A stretch of DNA of 64,000 nt from Sciurus carolinensis (Eukaryota > Chordata > Mammalia > Rodentia > Sciuridae). The stretch covers positions 49,441,056 through 49,505,055 of the forward strand of contig NC_062219.1 of assembly GCF_902686445.1 (NCBI RefSeq), read 5' to 3'. The notes under the pieces are model-generated. The model did no database searches. It worked only from the letters and a program-made list of their open reading frames with translations, and had not been told where the DNA came from. A program made the translations under genes and the position numbers. The stretch's first letter is position 1. Each line of letters begins with the position of its first letter. Positions 24,234-36,033 of the stretch are shown in pieces.

Positions 24234-25379
24234 TAATTACTTGGTTTTCAAGAGAGTTCAATAGTCATATGGTGTTTGGGAATGCAGCATTATTAAAGTT
24301 TTATAATGTAAAAAAAAATATTTAAGAGAATCTCTGAGAAATTCTTAGAAGTACAACAACAGAAAATCATACTTAACTCTTTTAATCTGAATTGGTTTTG
24401 AGAGTAATACCTGTTAATATCTAAAGCAGCAACCCTTTGAACTACTCCTTCAGTCCCAGAAGTCTGAGGATATTATGAGTGTCTCTGTCCATGGCTCCTT
24501 CTTCCTTTATGTTCTGCCTCCTGATGCTCTCATGTTCCCTATTTTTACCTCAAAGAGATGACACTTAAGCAACCTTTTCTAGTCTTTGACTCATTGCCCA
24601 AAGCACTATGTGGGTTTTGTCACTTGAGTTAAACATTATAATCTCAAACTTACCAACCTCAAACAGAATTTTCCCCTTTTTGTCCAAAATCAAAATTAAG
24701 TCACCTCTCATGCATGCCTATCTTTGTATTATTGTCTCTTGTGGTAGACATGTTGATGGTGGTGTTTACTTTGTGGTTTTAGGTTTTGATATTGGTAAGA
24801 GAAAGGGGTTTTTCTGTAGACTGAGTGGCATTACAACTTCATTCCTACTTTTGGAACATCTCCCTTTGTGCGCAGTGTTGGTGAGTCACTGCCAATGGTT
24901 CCTGAGCAGGCTAGACTTGAACATGTGACTGGGTTCAATCAATCAGCCTTCAACTGGGAACTCTGAATCTTGCATGATTGGAGCAGAGATGTGGGAATGG
25001 TTATTCATAATGTGGCAGGGGAAATATTAGCAATATTCTATGACAGCAAAGGCCTTGTAGACACAAGGCCACTCCAGATGGTTCTCATAAACCTACAGTT
25101 TGAAAACCATTGCATCAGGTCCTTCTCATGCATCTACTCTTCCACCCATGCTGAACACATCCCATACAGTTTTGCAGTTATTTAAGTAGCTATCTTATCT
25201 CTGCAATTAGTTTCTAAGCTTCTAAAAGGCAAGGTGACATAAATCACTGTGACTTACATAGAGTAACAGCTCACTTAATGAATAAATTAATATTCACATG
25301 ACAAATTAATTGCTCCTGATATGTAACTTTTCCTTTTTCTATAAAATAAACTAAATTAGTTCACCTCAACAATTTCTAA
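24234..25379. other. unassigned DNA with an L2-like end
   Basis: No gene seen. The last part, about 25190-25290, is L2-like ('gtttctaagcttctaaaagg', 'gctcacttaatgaataaatt'). Confidence 0.4.
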
Positions 25380-25530
25380 AGCAGAGATTCTCATATATGC
25401 TATTGTTAAATTTGTCTAGAGAGCCATAACAAATACTGATACTCAGGTCATAACTTCAGAGATTCTTATTCAATTTATTTGGGGTGCAGTAAACAGGTCA
25501 TTGTGATTTTGAAAGTTCCTAAATGGTTCT
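25380..25530. mobile_element. MER5-type hAT remnant
   Basis: Palindromic-type order with 'gcagagattctcatat', 'agagattcttattcaattta' and 'ggtcattgtgattttgaaag', as in MER5-class elements. Diverged. Confidence 0.45.
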
Positions 25531-25688
25531 TTGTTGCAGGAAAGATTATGAATCATCATTCTGATATTCCAAATGTGAACTCAGGACCAGCAGAAGCAGC
25601 TTATCTTGGAGCTTCTGAATGCTCATTGTAATAAGATTCTGGATGATTCTTACATATTTTAAAATAGGAGAAGCACATGGTTTAGCTA

Positions 25689-25721
25689 GAACAGTGATGT
25701 CCAATAGAAATATAATACAAG
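25689..25721 (+). mobile_element. 5' end of hAT-type element (MER58-like) split by the L1
   Basis: The terminus 'acagtgatgtccaatagaaa' is followed by 'tataatacaag'. The element resumes after the L1 at 33265 ('ctacatatgcaatttaaatc'), so the L1 inserted into it. Confidence 0.75.
25706..25721 (+). repeat. L1 target-site duplication, left copy
   Basis: agaaatataatacaag here matches agaaacataatataag at 33249-33264 at 14 of 16 positions. Confidence 0.88.
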
Positions 25722-26742
25722 AAATGGAGAGGAAGATAGAAAAATAGAGGTGTCTCTTCCCTGGTGGCAGTCCATCAATAAAGGAATTAAAGGAACCCCC
25801 AATCTCAGGAAGACTGAAGCATGTTGGGGTATGGAGAATTAAGAGATCAGAGTCATTGCCCCCCAAAAAAGTAAGGTGTGCTGCACAGTATCCATGTACT
25901 GGAAAGAAACCACCATCTCTCCCCCAGTGGCCTGTACAGAGCACAGGTGAAGTAACCATTTTGCTGCTGTGATGCAGGGTCCAACAGCTAGGGGACCCAA
26001 TTACTGGCAGATGCAAGTCTGGTTTCAAAACAAGCTGGGCAAACTCACACTGTGAGACAGGGAGTGTGACTAAGTGACCAGGAGAAAATCAAGCATGGCG
26101 GAGGTTTACAGAGGGGAATACTGGTCCAGAAGCCCACCTGGCTTCTCCCTCCTTTCCCAATCTCTGCTCACAGGACTGGTTGAGAGAGATGATCCTGAAC
26201 AGGAATTCAAAAGGGTGGAAGAAGGAGAGAGACTGAGTTAGGAGACTGAATCAGAGACCAGGAATCATGGGGCTGTAGGTGAAGTAGTGGTCTAAGAACA
26301 GGCTCCTACACCACACAAGTGTAACCCAAAGGATATTCCTCGGGTGCAGTCTTCCAATGTGGACTGACTGAGCCCTGGAAGTGTGCTGACTTAAAATTTC
26401 CAGACCAACTGGCACTCAGTGAAGAGAACAGAGTGTACCTAAGCCTACACCCCATCTCCAGGAGTTCTGCTTTCAGGACTAATCCTTTTGCCCTAGCAAC
26501 TCCAACCATACTGAGGGTGGAGCTAGCATCAAATTCCAGACAACACCACTTACAGTTGAGAAGGGAAGCTGAGAAACTTTTGAACTTCAACAGAAACAAC
26601 TGTTCGATATTTCACTGAGAATTTTTCCCTTGTTATTTCTTTTTTCTTTTTTTTTTTTTTCTCTCTCACATTCTTACCATTTTTGAAACCAAGTATGTTT
26701 CATGCATCAGGTTTGTGAGGACTGGTATGTCTGAATAGTACA

Positions 26743-27161
26743 CGTTTTAGTCAGTTTTTTCACTGCTATGACTAAAGGACCCAACCAGGAGGAAAGGTTT
26801 ATTTGAGGGCTTACAGTTTCAGAGTTCTCAATCCATACACAGCAGGTTCCATTCCTCGGGGCTTGAGGTGAGGCAGGACATCATGGCAGAAGAGTGTGGC
26901 AGAGGGAAGCAGCTCACATGATGATCAGAAAGCAAAGAGAAAGTCTCCACTCTCCAGATACAAAATCTATACACAATAGTCATGCTCCCAATGAACCACT
27001 TCCTCCAGACATACCCCATCTGCCTCCAGTTACCACTCAGTTAATCCTATCAGAGATTAATTCACTGATAATGTTAAGGTTATAACCATCATTTCTTCTC
27101 CAAATCTTGTATTGTCTCACATGTGAGTTTTTTGGGGATGCCTCACATCTAAACCATAACA
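26743..27161 (-). mobile_element. MaLR-type solo LTR inserted in the L1 5' UTR
   Basis: On the plus strand it begins 'cgttttagtcagttttttca' and ends 'catctaaaccataaca', the complement of a MaLR LTR. Flanking bases gtaca (26738-26742) and gtata (27162-27166) fit a 5-bp duplication with one change. L1 5' UTR sequence continues on both sides, so the LTR arrived after the L1. The first base pair is CG where TG is expected, explained by one transition. Confidence 0.88.
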
Positions 27162-27693
27162 GTATATTACAGTTTTGTGGCATATTCTTTTATTTTTACT
27201 TTTTCTCTTTTTAATTTTTCTAAAATTGTTTAATTTTTACATTATATCTATTTTTCATTTTACTTATCTGTTTCCCAGGATTCTATTTTTCTCTTTTCTC
27301 CTGCTAACAGCCAACCTCTATTAATCCCTCTTTCACTCTTCCTATAATTTTTTATTTCTATCTTCTCTTCCCTTTCTTAAAATATCACATCCTACACCAC
27401 TTATGTTCTCTCTTTGTCCACCATTCGAAATTGTAAACTCTTTGGAAAACTCATTGTTCATATTGTAGAACAATGATTGAACACATCATTTATATTCACT
27501 GCTACAAAACTGTAGACATCTTAGTAGGAACTATTTTGTTTAAAGCTATATATTTTTTGCATTGGGTGCTGTTATTATTTGTCTCCCCCTTAAAGGCAAG
27601 GTACTGTAAACCTTCAGGGACACTATATGTCTACAGGGTAAAAATTGTACTGCCTCAGATCCACACTGCTAAATGGTTAGACACACCAACAAC

Positions 27694-28617
27694 ATGAGAA
27701 AACACGGGGACAAATCACCCCAAACAAACCAATATGCTCCAATATTAGAATCCATTGACAACAAAGTAGAAAAATGACAGAGAAGGAGTTGAGAATGCAC
27801 ATAGTTAAACTGATCCAGGACATAAAGGACAATGTAAGGTGTGAAATCAGAGATAAAGTTCAGGAGGTGAAAGCTCATTTCAGGAAAGAGATATAGATTC
27901 TGAAAAGAAATCAAGCAAAAATCCTCAAAATGAAGGAATCAATGAACCAAATTAAAAATTCAATGGAAAGTATCAAAAATAGACTGGACTACTTGGAAGT
28001 CAGACACTCAGGCAAGGAATACAAAATATATAATTTGAAAATAAAGTTGACCATAGACAGATGTTAAGAACCAATGAACAGAACTTCCAAGAATTATGGG
28101 ATAACCCGAAAAGACCAAATTTAAGATTTATCAGGATGGATGAAGGCACAGAGATAAAAATCAAAGGGATGTACAATGTTTTGAAAGAAATAATATCAGA
28201 AAATTTCCCAAGCCTAAAGATTGTGATAGAAAAACAAACACTAGAGGCTTACAGGACCCCAAATGCACAAAATACAACAGACCCACACCAAGGCACATTA
28301 TAATGAAAATGTCTAACATAAAGAATAAGGATAGAATTTTAAAGGCTGTGAGAGAAAAATTCAGATTATATTTAAGGGGAAACCAATTTTGATCTCAGCT
28401 AATTTCTCAACCCAGACCCTCAAATCTAGGAGGTCCTGGAATAACATATGCAACCTCTGAAAGAAAATGGATGCCTCACTCAATAATTCTATAACAAGCA
28501 AAATTAAGCTTCATATTTGAAGATGATGTTTTCTATGGTAAACAAAAGTTAAAAGAATTTACAACTAGAAAGTCTGTACTACAAGAACTTCTCAACATAT
28601 ATTCTATGAAGATGAAA
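27694..28617 (+). pseudogene. L1 ORF1 (ORF1p) remnant
   Basis: ORF1p is the trimeric RNA-binding protein that coats L1 RNA in the cytoplasm. Frames carry a coiled-coil-like stretch (about 27900-28010, 'MKESMNQIKNSMESIKNRL'), then RRM/C-terminal domain sequence at 28061-28303 including 'LKEIISENFPSL' and 'LEAYRTPNAQN'. The C-terminal 'KQKLKEFTTRKSVLQELL' lies near 28540-28600. An in-frame stop sits only 28 codons after the candidate ATG at 27694, and the domains lie in different frames. It is therefore a dead copy. Confidence 0.85.
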
Positions 28618-31160
28618 TGAAAAAAAAAAGAAAAAAGTGAAAACCAGCAATGGGAGGAACTACACTAAAGGATTAGTTGATCAAAGGAGAAACTAAGTCA
28701 AATTAGAAACCAGAAATAAACTAAAATTACTGGGACAACAAATCATATCTCAATAATAACCTTGAACATAAATGGCCTAAACTTATCAATCAAAAGACAT
28801 ACACTGGCAGATTGGATTAAAAAACAAGATCCAACAATATGCTGTCTCCAAGAGACTCACTGCATAGGCAAAGACATCCACAGACTGATGGTGAAAAGAA
28901 GGGAAAAAATATAGCACTCACATGGATCACATAAACAAGCAGGGGTTTCTATTCTTATATCAGATAAAGTGGATTTCAAGCCAAAGTTAATCAGGAGGGA
29001 CAAAGAAGGACATTTGATACTGCTTAAAGGAATTATATATCAATAAGATATAACAATCATAAATATCTATTTCCCCAAACAATGAAGCATCTATGTACAT
29101 CAAACAAATTCTTCTCAATTTCAAAATCAAGTAGACTACAATGCAATAATACTGGGTAACTTTAACGCACTTCTATCATCACTAAATAGATCCTCCACAC
29201 AAAAAAATGAACTAAGAGACTATAGAACTAAATAATACAATCAATAATTTAGACTTAACATACATATATAGAGTATTTCATCCCTCAATGAGTGAATACA
29301 CCTTGTTCTCAGAAGCATAAGGATCCTTCTTTAAAATAGGACATATCTTAGAACACAAAGCAACTATTAGCAAATACAAAAAAATAGAGATAATATTCTG
29401 CATTCTATCAGATCATAATGGAAAGAAATTAGAAATCAATGATAAAAAAAATAGAAGCTACTCTAACACCTAGAGAGTAATAATATACTATTGAATGACC
29501 AATGGATAGCAGAAGAATCAGGAATGAAATAAAAAATTACTTAGAAGTAAATGAGAATTGCAACACACTCTTTGACACTATGAAGGCAGTGCTAACAGGA
29601 AAGTTCATTGCATTGAGTTCATTCATGAAAAGAATAGAAAGTCAACAAATAAATGACCTAACATTACATCTCAAAGCCCTAGAAAAACAAGAACAAATCA
29701 ACACCAAAATCAGTATAAGACAGGAAAAAATTAAAATCAGAACTGAAATCAATGAAATTGAAATAAAAGAAATAATTTAAAAAATTGACAAAACAAAAAG
29801 TTGATTCTTTGAAAAAAATTTTAAAAAATCAATAAACCCTTAGCCATTCCAAGCAAGAGAGAGAAAAAACTCAAATTACTAAAATTCACAATGAAAACAT
29901 CAGGATGAACAATACTAAAATATAGAAAATAATCACCAATTCTTTTAAAATATTGCTCCAATAAAATAGAAAATATTGAAGACTGACAAATTTCTAGAGA
30001 CATATAACCTATACAAATTAAATCAGGAGGATATGGAAAATTTAACAGATTAATTTCAAGCAAAGAAATTGAAGATGCCATCAAAAGTCTCCAACTAAGA
30101 AAAGCCCAGGATTGGACAGATTCTCAGCCAAGTTCTACAAGACCTTCAAAGAAGAATAACAACAATCCTCCTCAAATTATTCCATGAAATAGAAAAGCAG
30201 GGAACCCTTTCAAACTCATTCTATGAGGCTAATATCACCCTGATACCAAAACCAGACAAAGGCACATCAGGAAAATTTCAGACCAATATCCCTGATGAAC
30301 ATAGATGAAAAAATTCTCAATAAAATTTTGGCAAATTGCATACAAAACATATTTAAAAGATAGCACACCATAATCGAGTGGAGTTCATCTCAGGGATGCA
30401 AGGTTAGTTCAATATATGGAAATCAATAAAAGTAATTCATCACATCAATAGACTTAAAAATAAGAATCATATGATCATCTCAATAGATGCAGAAAAAGCA
30501 TTTGACAAAATACCACACCCCTTCATGTTCCAAACACTAGAAAAACTAGAGATAGCAGGAATACACTTCAACATTGTAAAAGCTATAAATGCTAAACCCA
30601 AGGCCAACATCATTCTAAAAGGAGAAAAATTGAAGCCCTTCCCTCTAAGAGCTGGAACAAGACAAGGATGCCCTCTTTCACCACTTTTATTCAACATCAT
30701 CCCTGAAACTCTAGCCAGAGCAATTTGACAAAAGAAAGAAATTAAAGGCATAAGAATAGGAAAAGAAGAACTCAAACTATCCCTATGTCTGTATTTAGAG
30801 GATCCAAAAACTTTTAAAACTAATAAATGAATTCAGGAAAGTAGCAGAATATAAAATTAACACCAATAAATCAAATGCATTCCTATACATTAGTGATGAA
30901 TCCCCTGAAAGAGAAATTAGGAAAACTACCCCATTCACAACAGCACCCCCCAAAAATAAAATATTTGGGAATCAGTCTAACAAAAGAGGTGAAAGACTTC
31001 TACAAGGAAACTACTGTACACTAAAGAAAGAAAATAAAGAAGACCTTAAAAGATAGAAAGATGCCCCATGCTCTTGGATAGACAAAATTAACATTGTCCT
31101 AATGGTCATACTACAAAAGCATTATACAGATGTAATGCAATTCCTATTAAAATCCCCAAG

Positions 31161-31660
31161 GTTTAACTTTTTGCACTTTAGGGTTCTTGTTAAGGAAGCC
31201 AGATCCTAGGCTGACATGGTGAAGATATGGGCCTACTTTTTCTTCTAGTAGTTGCAGGGTCTCTGTTCTAGTACCTAAGTCTTTGATCCACTGTGGGTTT
31301 AGTTTTGTTCAGGATGAGAGATAAAGGTTTAATTTCATTTTGTCACATGTGGCTTTCCATTTTTCCCAGCACCACTTGTTGAATAGGCTATCTTTTCTTC
31401 AGTGAATGTTTTTAGAGTTACTTTATATTAGGTAGAGGGTAGTGAAGGGAGAGGAAAGGGTATGGGCATAGAAAGGATAGTAAGTGAAACAGACATTATT
31501 ACCTCATGTACATATATGATTGCATGACTGATATGATCCTATAATATGTACAATCAGAAAATTAAAAAATTATACTTCATTTATGTATGATCTATCAAAA
31601 TGTATAAATGCATTCTACTGTCATGTACAACAAATTAGTACAAATAATTTAAAAAAAAAA
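31161..31660 (+). mobile_element. 5'-inverted (twin-primed) L1 inserted in L1 ORF2
   Basis: 31161-31402 is the reverse complement of L1 ORF2 3'-region sequence, homologous to 31945-32185 of the host L1. From 31402 it switches to sense L1 3' UTR and ends in an A-run at 31651-31661. Host ORF2 sequence stops at 'aaaatccccaa' (31150-31159) and resumes after the A-run with 'aagcccaatgacattc', so a short imperfect target duplication is likely. This is the signature of twin priming. Confidence 0.88.
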
Positions 31661-32109
31661 AGCCCAATGACATTCTTCATAGAAATAGAAAAAAAAATCA
31701 TGAAATTCATTTGGAAAACTAAGAGACCTGGAATAGACAAATAAATCCTTAGCAAGAAGAGTGAAGCAGGACACATCACAGTACCAGACTTTAAATTGTA
31801 TTATAGAGCAATAGTAACAAAAACAGCATGGTATTGGCACCAAAACAGATACATAGTCCAATGGTACAGAATAAAAGGCACAGAGAAAAACCTATATGAA
31901 TACAGTTATCTCATACTGGACAAAGGCACCAAGAATACACATTGGAGAAAAGATAGGCTCTTCAACAAATGATACTGGGAAAACTAGAAATCCATATGTA
32001 GCAAAATGAAATTAAACCCCTATCTCTCAAACTGCATAATACTCAACTCTAAGTGGATCAAGGACCTAGGCATTAGATCAGATACCCTGGGTCTACTAGA
32101 AGAAAAAGT

Positions 32110-32156
32110 AGGACCAAATCTGCATCATGTTGGCTTAGGACCAAATCAGCATCATG
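32110..32156 (+). repeat. 27-bp offset tandem duplication within L1 ORF2
   Basis: aggaccaaatctgcatcatg (32110-32129) recurs as aggaccaaatcagcatcatg (32137-32156), 19 of 20 identical. The 27-bp shift is a multiple of three. Part of the second copy replaces sequence that is single in related L1s. Confidence 0.8.
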
Positions 32157-33248
32157 TCTTCCTTAACAAGACTCCTCAAAGAATCAATAAATGGAATGGA
32201 ATCAAACTGAAAAGCATCTTCACAGCAAAGGAAACCATCAAGAATGTGAAGATAGAGTCTGCAGAATGGGAGAAAATTTTTACCACCTGAACCTCAGATA
32301 GATCATTAATCTCCAGGACATATAAAGAACGCAAAAACACTGAACACCAAAAAAACAACCTAATCAATAAATGGGCTAAGAAACTAAACAGACACTTCAT
32401 GGAAGAAGAAATACAATCAATCAACAAATACATGAAAAAATATTCAACATCACTAGGAATTAGAGAAATGCAGATTAAAACTACCCTGGGATATCACCTC
32501 ACTCCAGTCAGAATGGCAATTATCAAAAAAACAAGCAACAATTAATGTTGGTGAGGATGTGGGGAAAAAGGTACACTCATACATTGCTGGTGGGACTGCA
32601 AATAAGTGCTACTACTATGGAAAGCAGTATGGAGATTCCTCAGAAAACTTGGAATGGAACCACCATTTGACCCAGTTATCCCACTCCTTGGATTATGCCC
32701 AAAGGACTTAAAATCAGCATACTATAGTGATGCAGTCACATCAATGTTTATAGCAGCTCAATTCACAATAGCTAAACAATGCAAGCAACCTAGATGCTCT
32801 TCAACAGATGAATGGATAAAGAAAATGTGATATATACACACGAATATTACTGAATCTTAAAGAAGAATGAAATTATCGCATTTGCCAGTAAATGGACGGA
32901 GTTGGAGAATATCATGCTAAGCGAAATAAGCCAATCCCAAAGAACCAAAGGCCCAAAGTTTTTTCTGATATACAGATGCTAATTCACAATAAGTGTGTCA
33001 GGGGGTGGTACTAGGGAAGAATAGAGGTACTTCGAATTAGACAGAGGGGAGTGAAGGGGGAGTAGGTATGCGGGTAGGAAAAATAGTAGAATCAATCAGA
33101 CATTGTTACTCTATGTGCATTTATGATTACACAACCAATGTAATTTTACATCATGTGCAACTAGAAGAATGAGAATTTATACTCTATTTATGTATGATGT
33201 GTCAAAATGCATCCTACTGTCATGTATAACTAATTAGAATTTTAAAAA

Positions 33249-33264
33249 AGAAACATAATATAAG
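33249..33264 (+). repeat. L1 target-site duplication, right copy
   Basis: Partner of 25706-25721. It directly follows the short L1 A-tail. Confidence 0.88.
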
Positions 33265-33580
33265 CTACATATGCAATTTAAATCCTAATAGCCTTAATTA
33301 AAAATATTTTTGAAGGTGAAAATAATTTAATATATTCAACTATTATATTTTATTAATATATTTTAATTTATCAATAAATATATTTTCATTTAGCCAATCC
33401 TAAATATTATTATTTTAACACAATATAAAATTACTAATTAAATATCATCCTGAATATTTTTCATGATATCTTTGACATTCCATTATTTTACACTTATAGA
33501 GCATCTCAGTCAGTCTAATCTCATTTGTAATGTCTCATAGCTTCATGTGGCTAGAACTGGTAACACTGTACTGAACAGTC
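33265..33580 (+). mobile_element. 3' part of the hAT-type element split by the L1
   Basis: Continues from 25721: 'ctacatatgcaatttaaatc' followed by AT-rich interior, 'acacttatagagcatctcag', and an end resembling the inverted terminus ('cactgtactgaacag'). Confidence 0.75.
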
Positions 33581-34127
33581 AGACGATAGATATTACTAAC
33601 CTTTCCATCTCCTACATGAACTGTAGCTGTTCTTATAGATGCTTTGTGCTAAAGCCAAAAGGAACCTGTGCATTTCGCAGAGCTGGAAGAAAGAATTTTG
33701 AAAGTTTTCACCATAAGGTAATGATAAATGTTTGAGGAAATAGAAATGACTAACCTGATTTAAATATAATGCAATATATAAGTATATCAAAACATTATGT
33801 CATCTCATCAGTATGCAGGATTTTTGTGTTGCTCTGTGCCAGTTAAAGTTTAATTTTAAAAAGGAACTTGTTGTCAGTCAAATCAACCCAAGATTCACTT
33901 TCTTGTCTTTACATTGCTAACCCCACTCTTTCTCATAGCCTGGAAAGCCTCCCTCTGCTCCCTTCTGTTCTAGGTTCCGTTTGTTTTTCTTTAAGCCCAG
34001 TCCAATTTTATAGCTATCTGGCCAAAACCTTCCTAATATGGTCCCAGATAACAATGGTTGGTTTCTGCTCTTGAAGGCTAAAAATGGAATGATTTGAATT
34101 GTAAAACATGATGCTCTTCTCTTAATA
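33581..34127. other. unassigned non-coding DNA
   Basis: No gene or named repeat recognised. Confidence 0.4.
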
Positions 34128-34218
34128 AAACTACCCACATGTGTCTATTGAGTACTTGAAAGGAGTTAGTCCAAACCGAAATGTGTTAGTTGTGTAAAAT
34201 GCATGCCAAATTTGAAGA
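34128..34218 (-). mobile_element. hAT-type element (MER58-like), first half, split
   Basis: 'ctacccacatgtgtctattg' and 'agtacttgaaaggagttagt' match the copy at 22331-22600. The element resumes at 37684 after 3.4 kb of nested insertions. Confidence 0.7.
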
Positions 34219-34222
34219 CCTG

Positions 34223-34701
34223 GTATGTCTACGAGTTTTCCATTGCTGCTATAAAAATTACCACCAATTTAGTGGCTTTAAAGCTCTCAATTTTTATCTC
34301 ATAATTCTGTAAACCAGATTAATTCCCAGTAACATGTACCTGAGTTGAGTGCTCTGCTTAGAGTCTCATAAAGCCAAAATCAAGGTGTCTGTCACTTCAT
34401 TCTTTTGTCGGGACTCAAAAGATGAATCTATCTCCATTATCCTTCAGGTCATTGGTCAAATTCAGTTTCTCTGGGTTACAGGGTAGTAATCTCCTTTCCT
34501 GCCTGACCATCATCCAGAGGACTTCGGGATCTAAGGCAACCTGTATTCCTTGTCACATTGTCACTTCCATCTTCAAACCAACAAGGGCATGTTGCATTCT
34601 TCACATGCTTTTCATGTGACAGAGTCCTGCGTCTGTTGCATCTCTTCTATTTCTAGTCTGAGCATCTTCTCTGCTGCTGAGAACTTATATGAAGGAACTC
34701 T
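34223..34701 (-). mobile_element. antisense MLT1-like LTR, left part
   Basis: Blocks 'gagttttccattgctgctat', 'ctcataattctgtaaaccag', 'gagtctcataaagccaaaat' and 'caaggtgtctgtcac' follow the complement of a common MaLR-class LTR. It breaks near 34702, where the DNAJA1 retrocopy begins, and resumes at 37541. Confidence 0.65.
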
Positions 34702-36033
34702 CCAGAATACTCAAGTGAAAGGCAGGATTTGTGGCTTCCTAAGCCTTCCTGCTCACTGAAACCAGCCATCATTCACCAGCTATCAAAAATGGTGAAAGAA
34801 ACCACTTTAATAGAATGTTTTGGGGTCAAACTCAAGGCCATCAGAAGTTTAAAAAGGCTTATAGAAAACTGAAGTACCACCCTGATAAGAATTATAGGAG
34901 AGAAGTTTAACCAGATTTCTCACGCTTATGAAGTGCTCTCTGATGCAAATAAAATGAAATTAGGTGACAAAGGAGGAGAATAGTTAAAGTTGGTGGAGCA
35001 AGTGGTGGTATTGCTCCCCCATGGTCATCTCTGGGTTTATTTTTTGAAGGAGGAAGGCTATAGACAGAAAGGAAAGGCAAAAATTATCTGAACTAGCTCA
35101 TTGTAACCTCCAAAGATTTACATGATGTTGCAACAAGAAAACTAGCTCCACAAAAGTATCTGATTTGTGACAAACATGAAGGCTGAGGTTTGAAAAAGGC
35201 AGAAGTGAGGACCCAATCACTGAGGTGCTGGAATGCAAACAAGAAATTCTCAGATGGGAGCTGGAATGACTCAGCAAATTCATTCTGCAGGTATGGGGAA
35301 CAGATTAGTCCTAAAAACAGATGTTAAACCTACAGTTGGACTAAGACCCCCTGTTAAATCCCCAATACCACCAAAAAACAAATACAAAGAAGGCTGACAT
35401 ATAAGATATGTCAAAGAAGAATCTACAAATTCACATAGACAAAGATGTGAAAGATGACCTGAAGATAATATTCCATGGTAAATGAGATCAAGAATGGTGA
35501 CTGAAACCAGAAGATATCATTGTTTTAGGTTAGAAGGACCACACTGTTCTTAATGAGGAGAAGATCTTTTCATATATGTGGACATATAAATGGTTGAATG
35601 ATTGAATGATTGCCAAAGCCAATATCCATTTTGGGCATCTTGATCATTATCATCATCTCTTATCCTCCAGGTCAGATTGTCAGGTATATACATAAATGAA
35701 AATGTGTCAATTTATTGTAGACATAGAAAAAAGGGTCCCCTCCTGATTTAGTGTAAACTCTCCTGAGAATGGCTTTCTCTGTCTTGATGGTCTCATTGTT
35801 GGAAAAACTTATACCTGAGAGGAAGGAAGTAGGAGAAAATGATGAAATTGTTCAGGTAGAATTTGTAGACTTTGAAACAAATAAGGAAAGATAGATGGTA
35901 CCATACAATGGGGAAACTTATAAGGATGATAAACATTATCCCAGAGGTGGTGTTCAGTGAATAATACTGTTGGTCCTGTCCATGCAGTGGTCAATGAAGA
36001 CCTATATTCTTAATATGCTAACTACTTAACTAT

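Larger units (their letters stand above)
28726..32977 (+). pseudogene. L1 ORF2 (endonuclease/reverse transcriptase) remnant
   Basis: ORF2p nicks target DNA and reverse-transcribes L1 RNA. The endonuclease start is readable (ATT at 28726 where ATG is expected, then 'TGTTNHISIITLNINGLN'), and 'CLQETH' and 'SDHN' motifs survive. The family 'GDFN' motif reads 'GNFN' at 29155-29166, changing a catalytic aspartate. The reverse-transcriptase domain is clear at 30471-30728 ('[14 protein letters not shown]', '[14 protein letters not shown]'). The next motif, normally carrying FADD, is shortened to 'LKLSLCLYLEDP' (30771-30806), so the active-site aspartates are deleted. The C-terminal region is at 32006-32830. 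There are many stops and frameshifts. Confidence 0.92.
25722..33248 (+). mobile_element. near-full-length L1 (LINE-1), inactive
   Basis: The order is a 5' UTR (25722 to about 27690, interrupted by an LTR), ORF1, ORF2 (interrupted by a second L1), a 3' UTR (about 32978-33243) and a very short A-tail. The 16-bp target-site duplication at both ends shows a normal target-primed insertion. Removing the two nested insertions leaves about 6.6 kb, the normal size of a complete mammalian L1. Both reading frames are broken many times, so it cannot move by itself. Its 3' UTR closely resembles that of the nested L1 at 31402-31640 and the antisense L1 end near 58.5 kb, so all belong to related lineages. 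Confidence 0.93.

Noticed and set aside
25546..26028. 160-codon open frame on the minus strand
   Set aside because: It runs across the exact L1 insertion boundary at 25722, from old hAT DNA into the L1 5' UTR, so it is a chance fusion of unrelated sequences.
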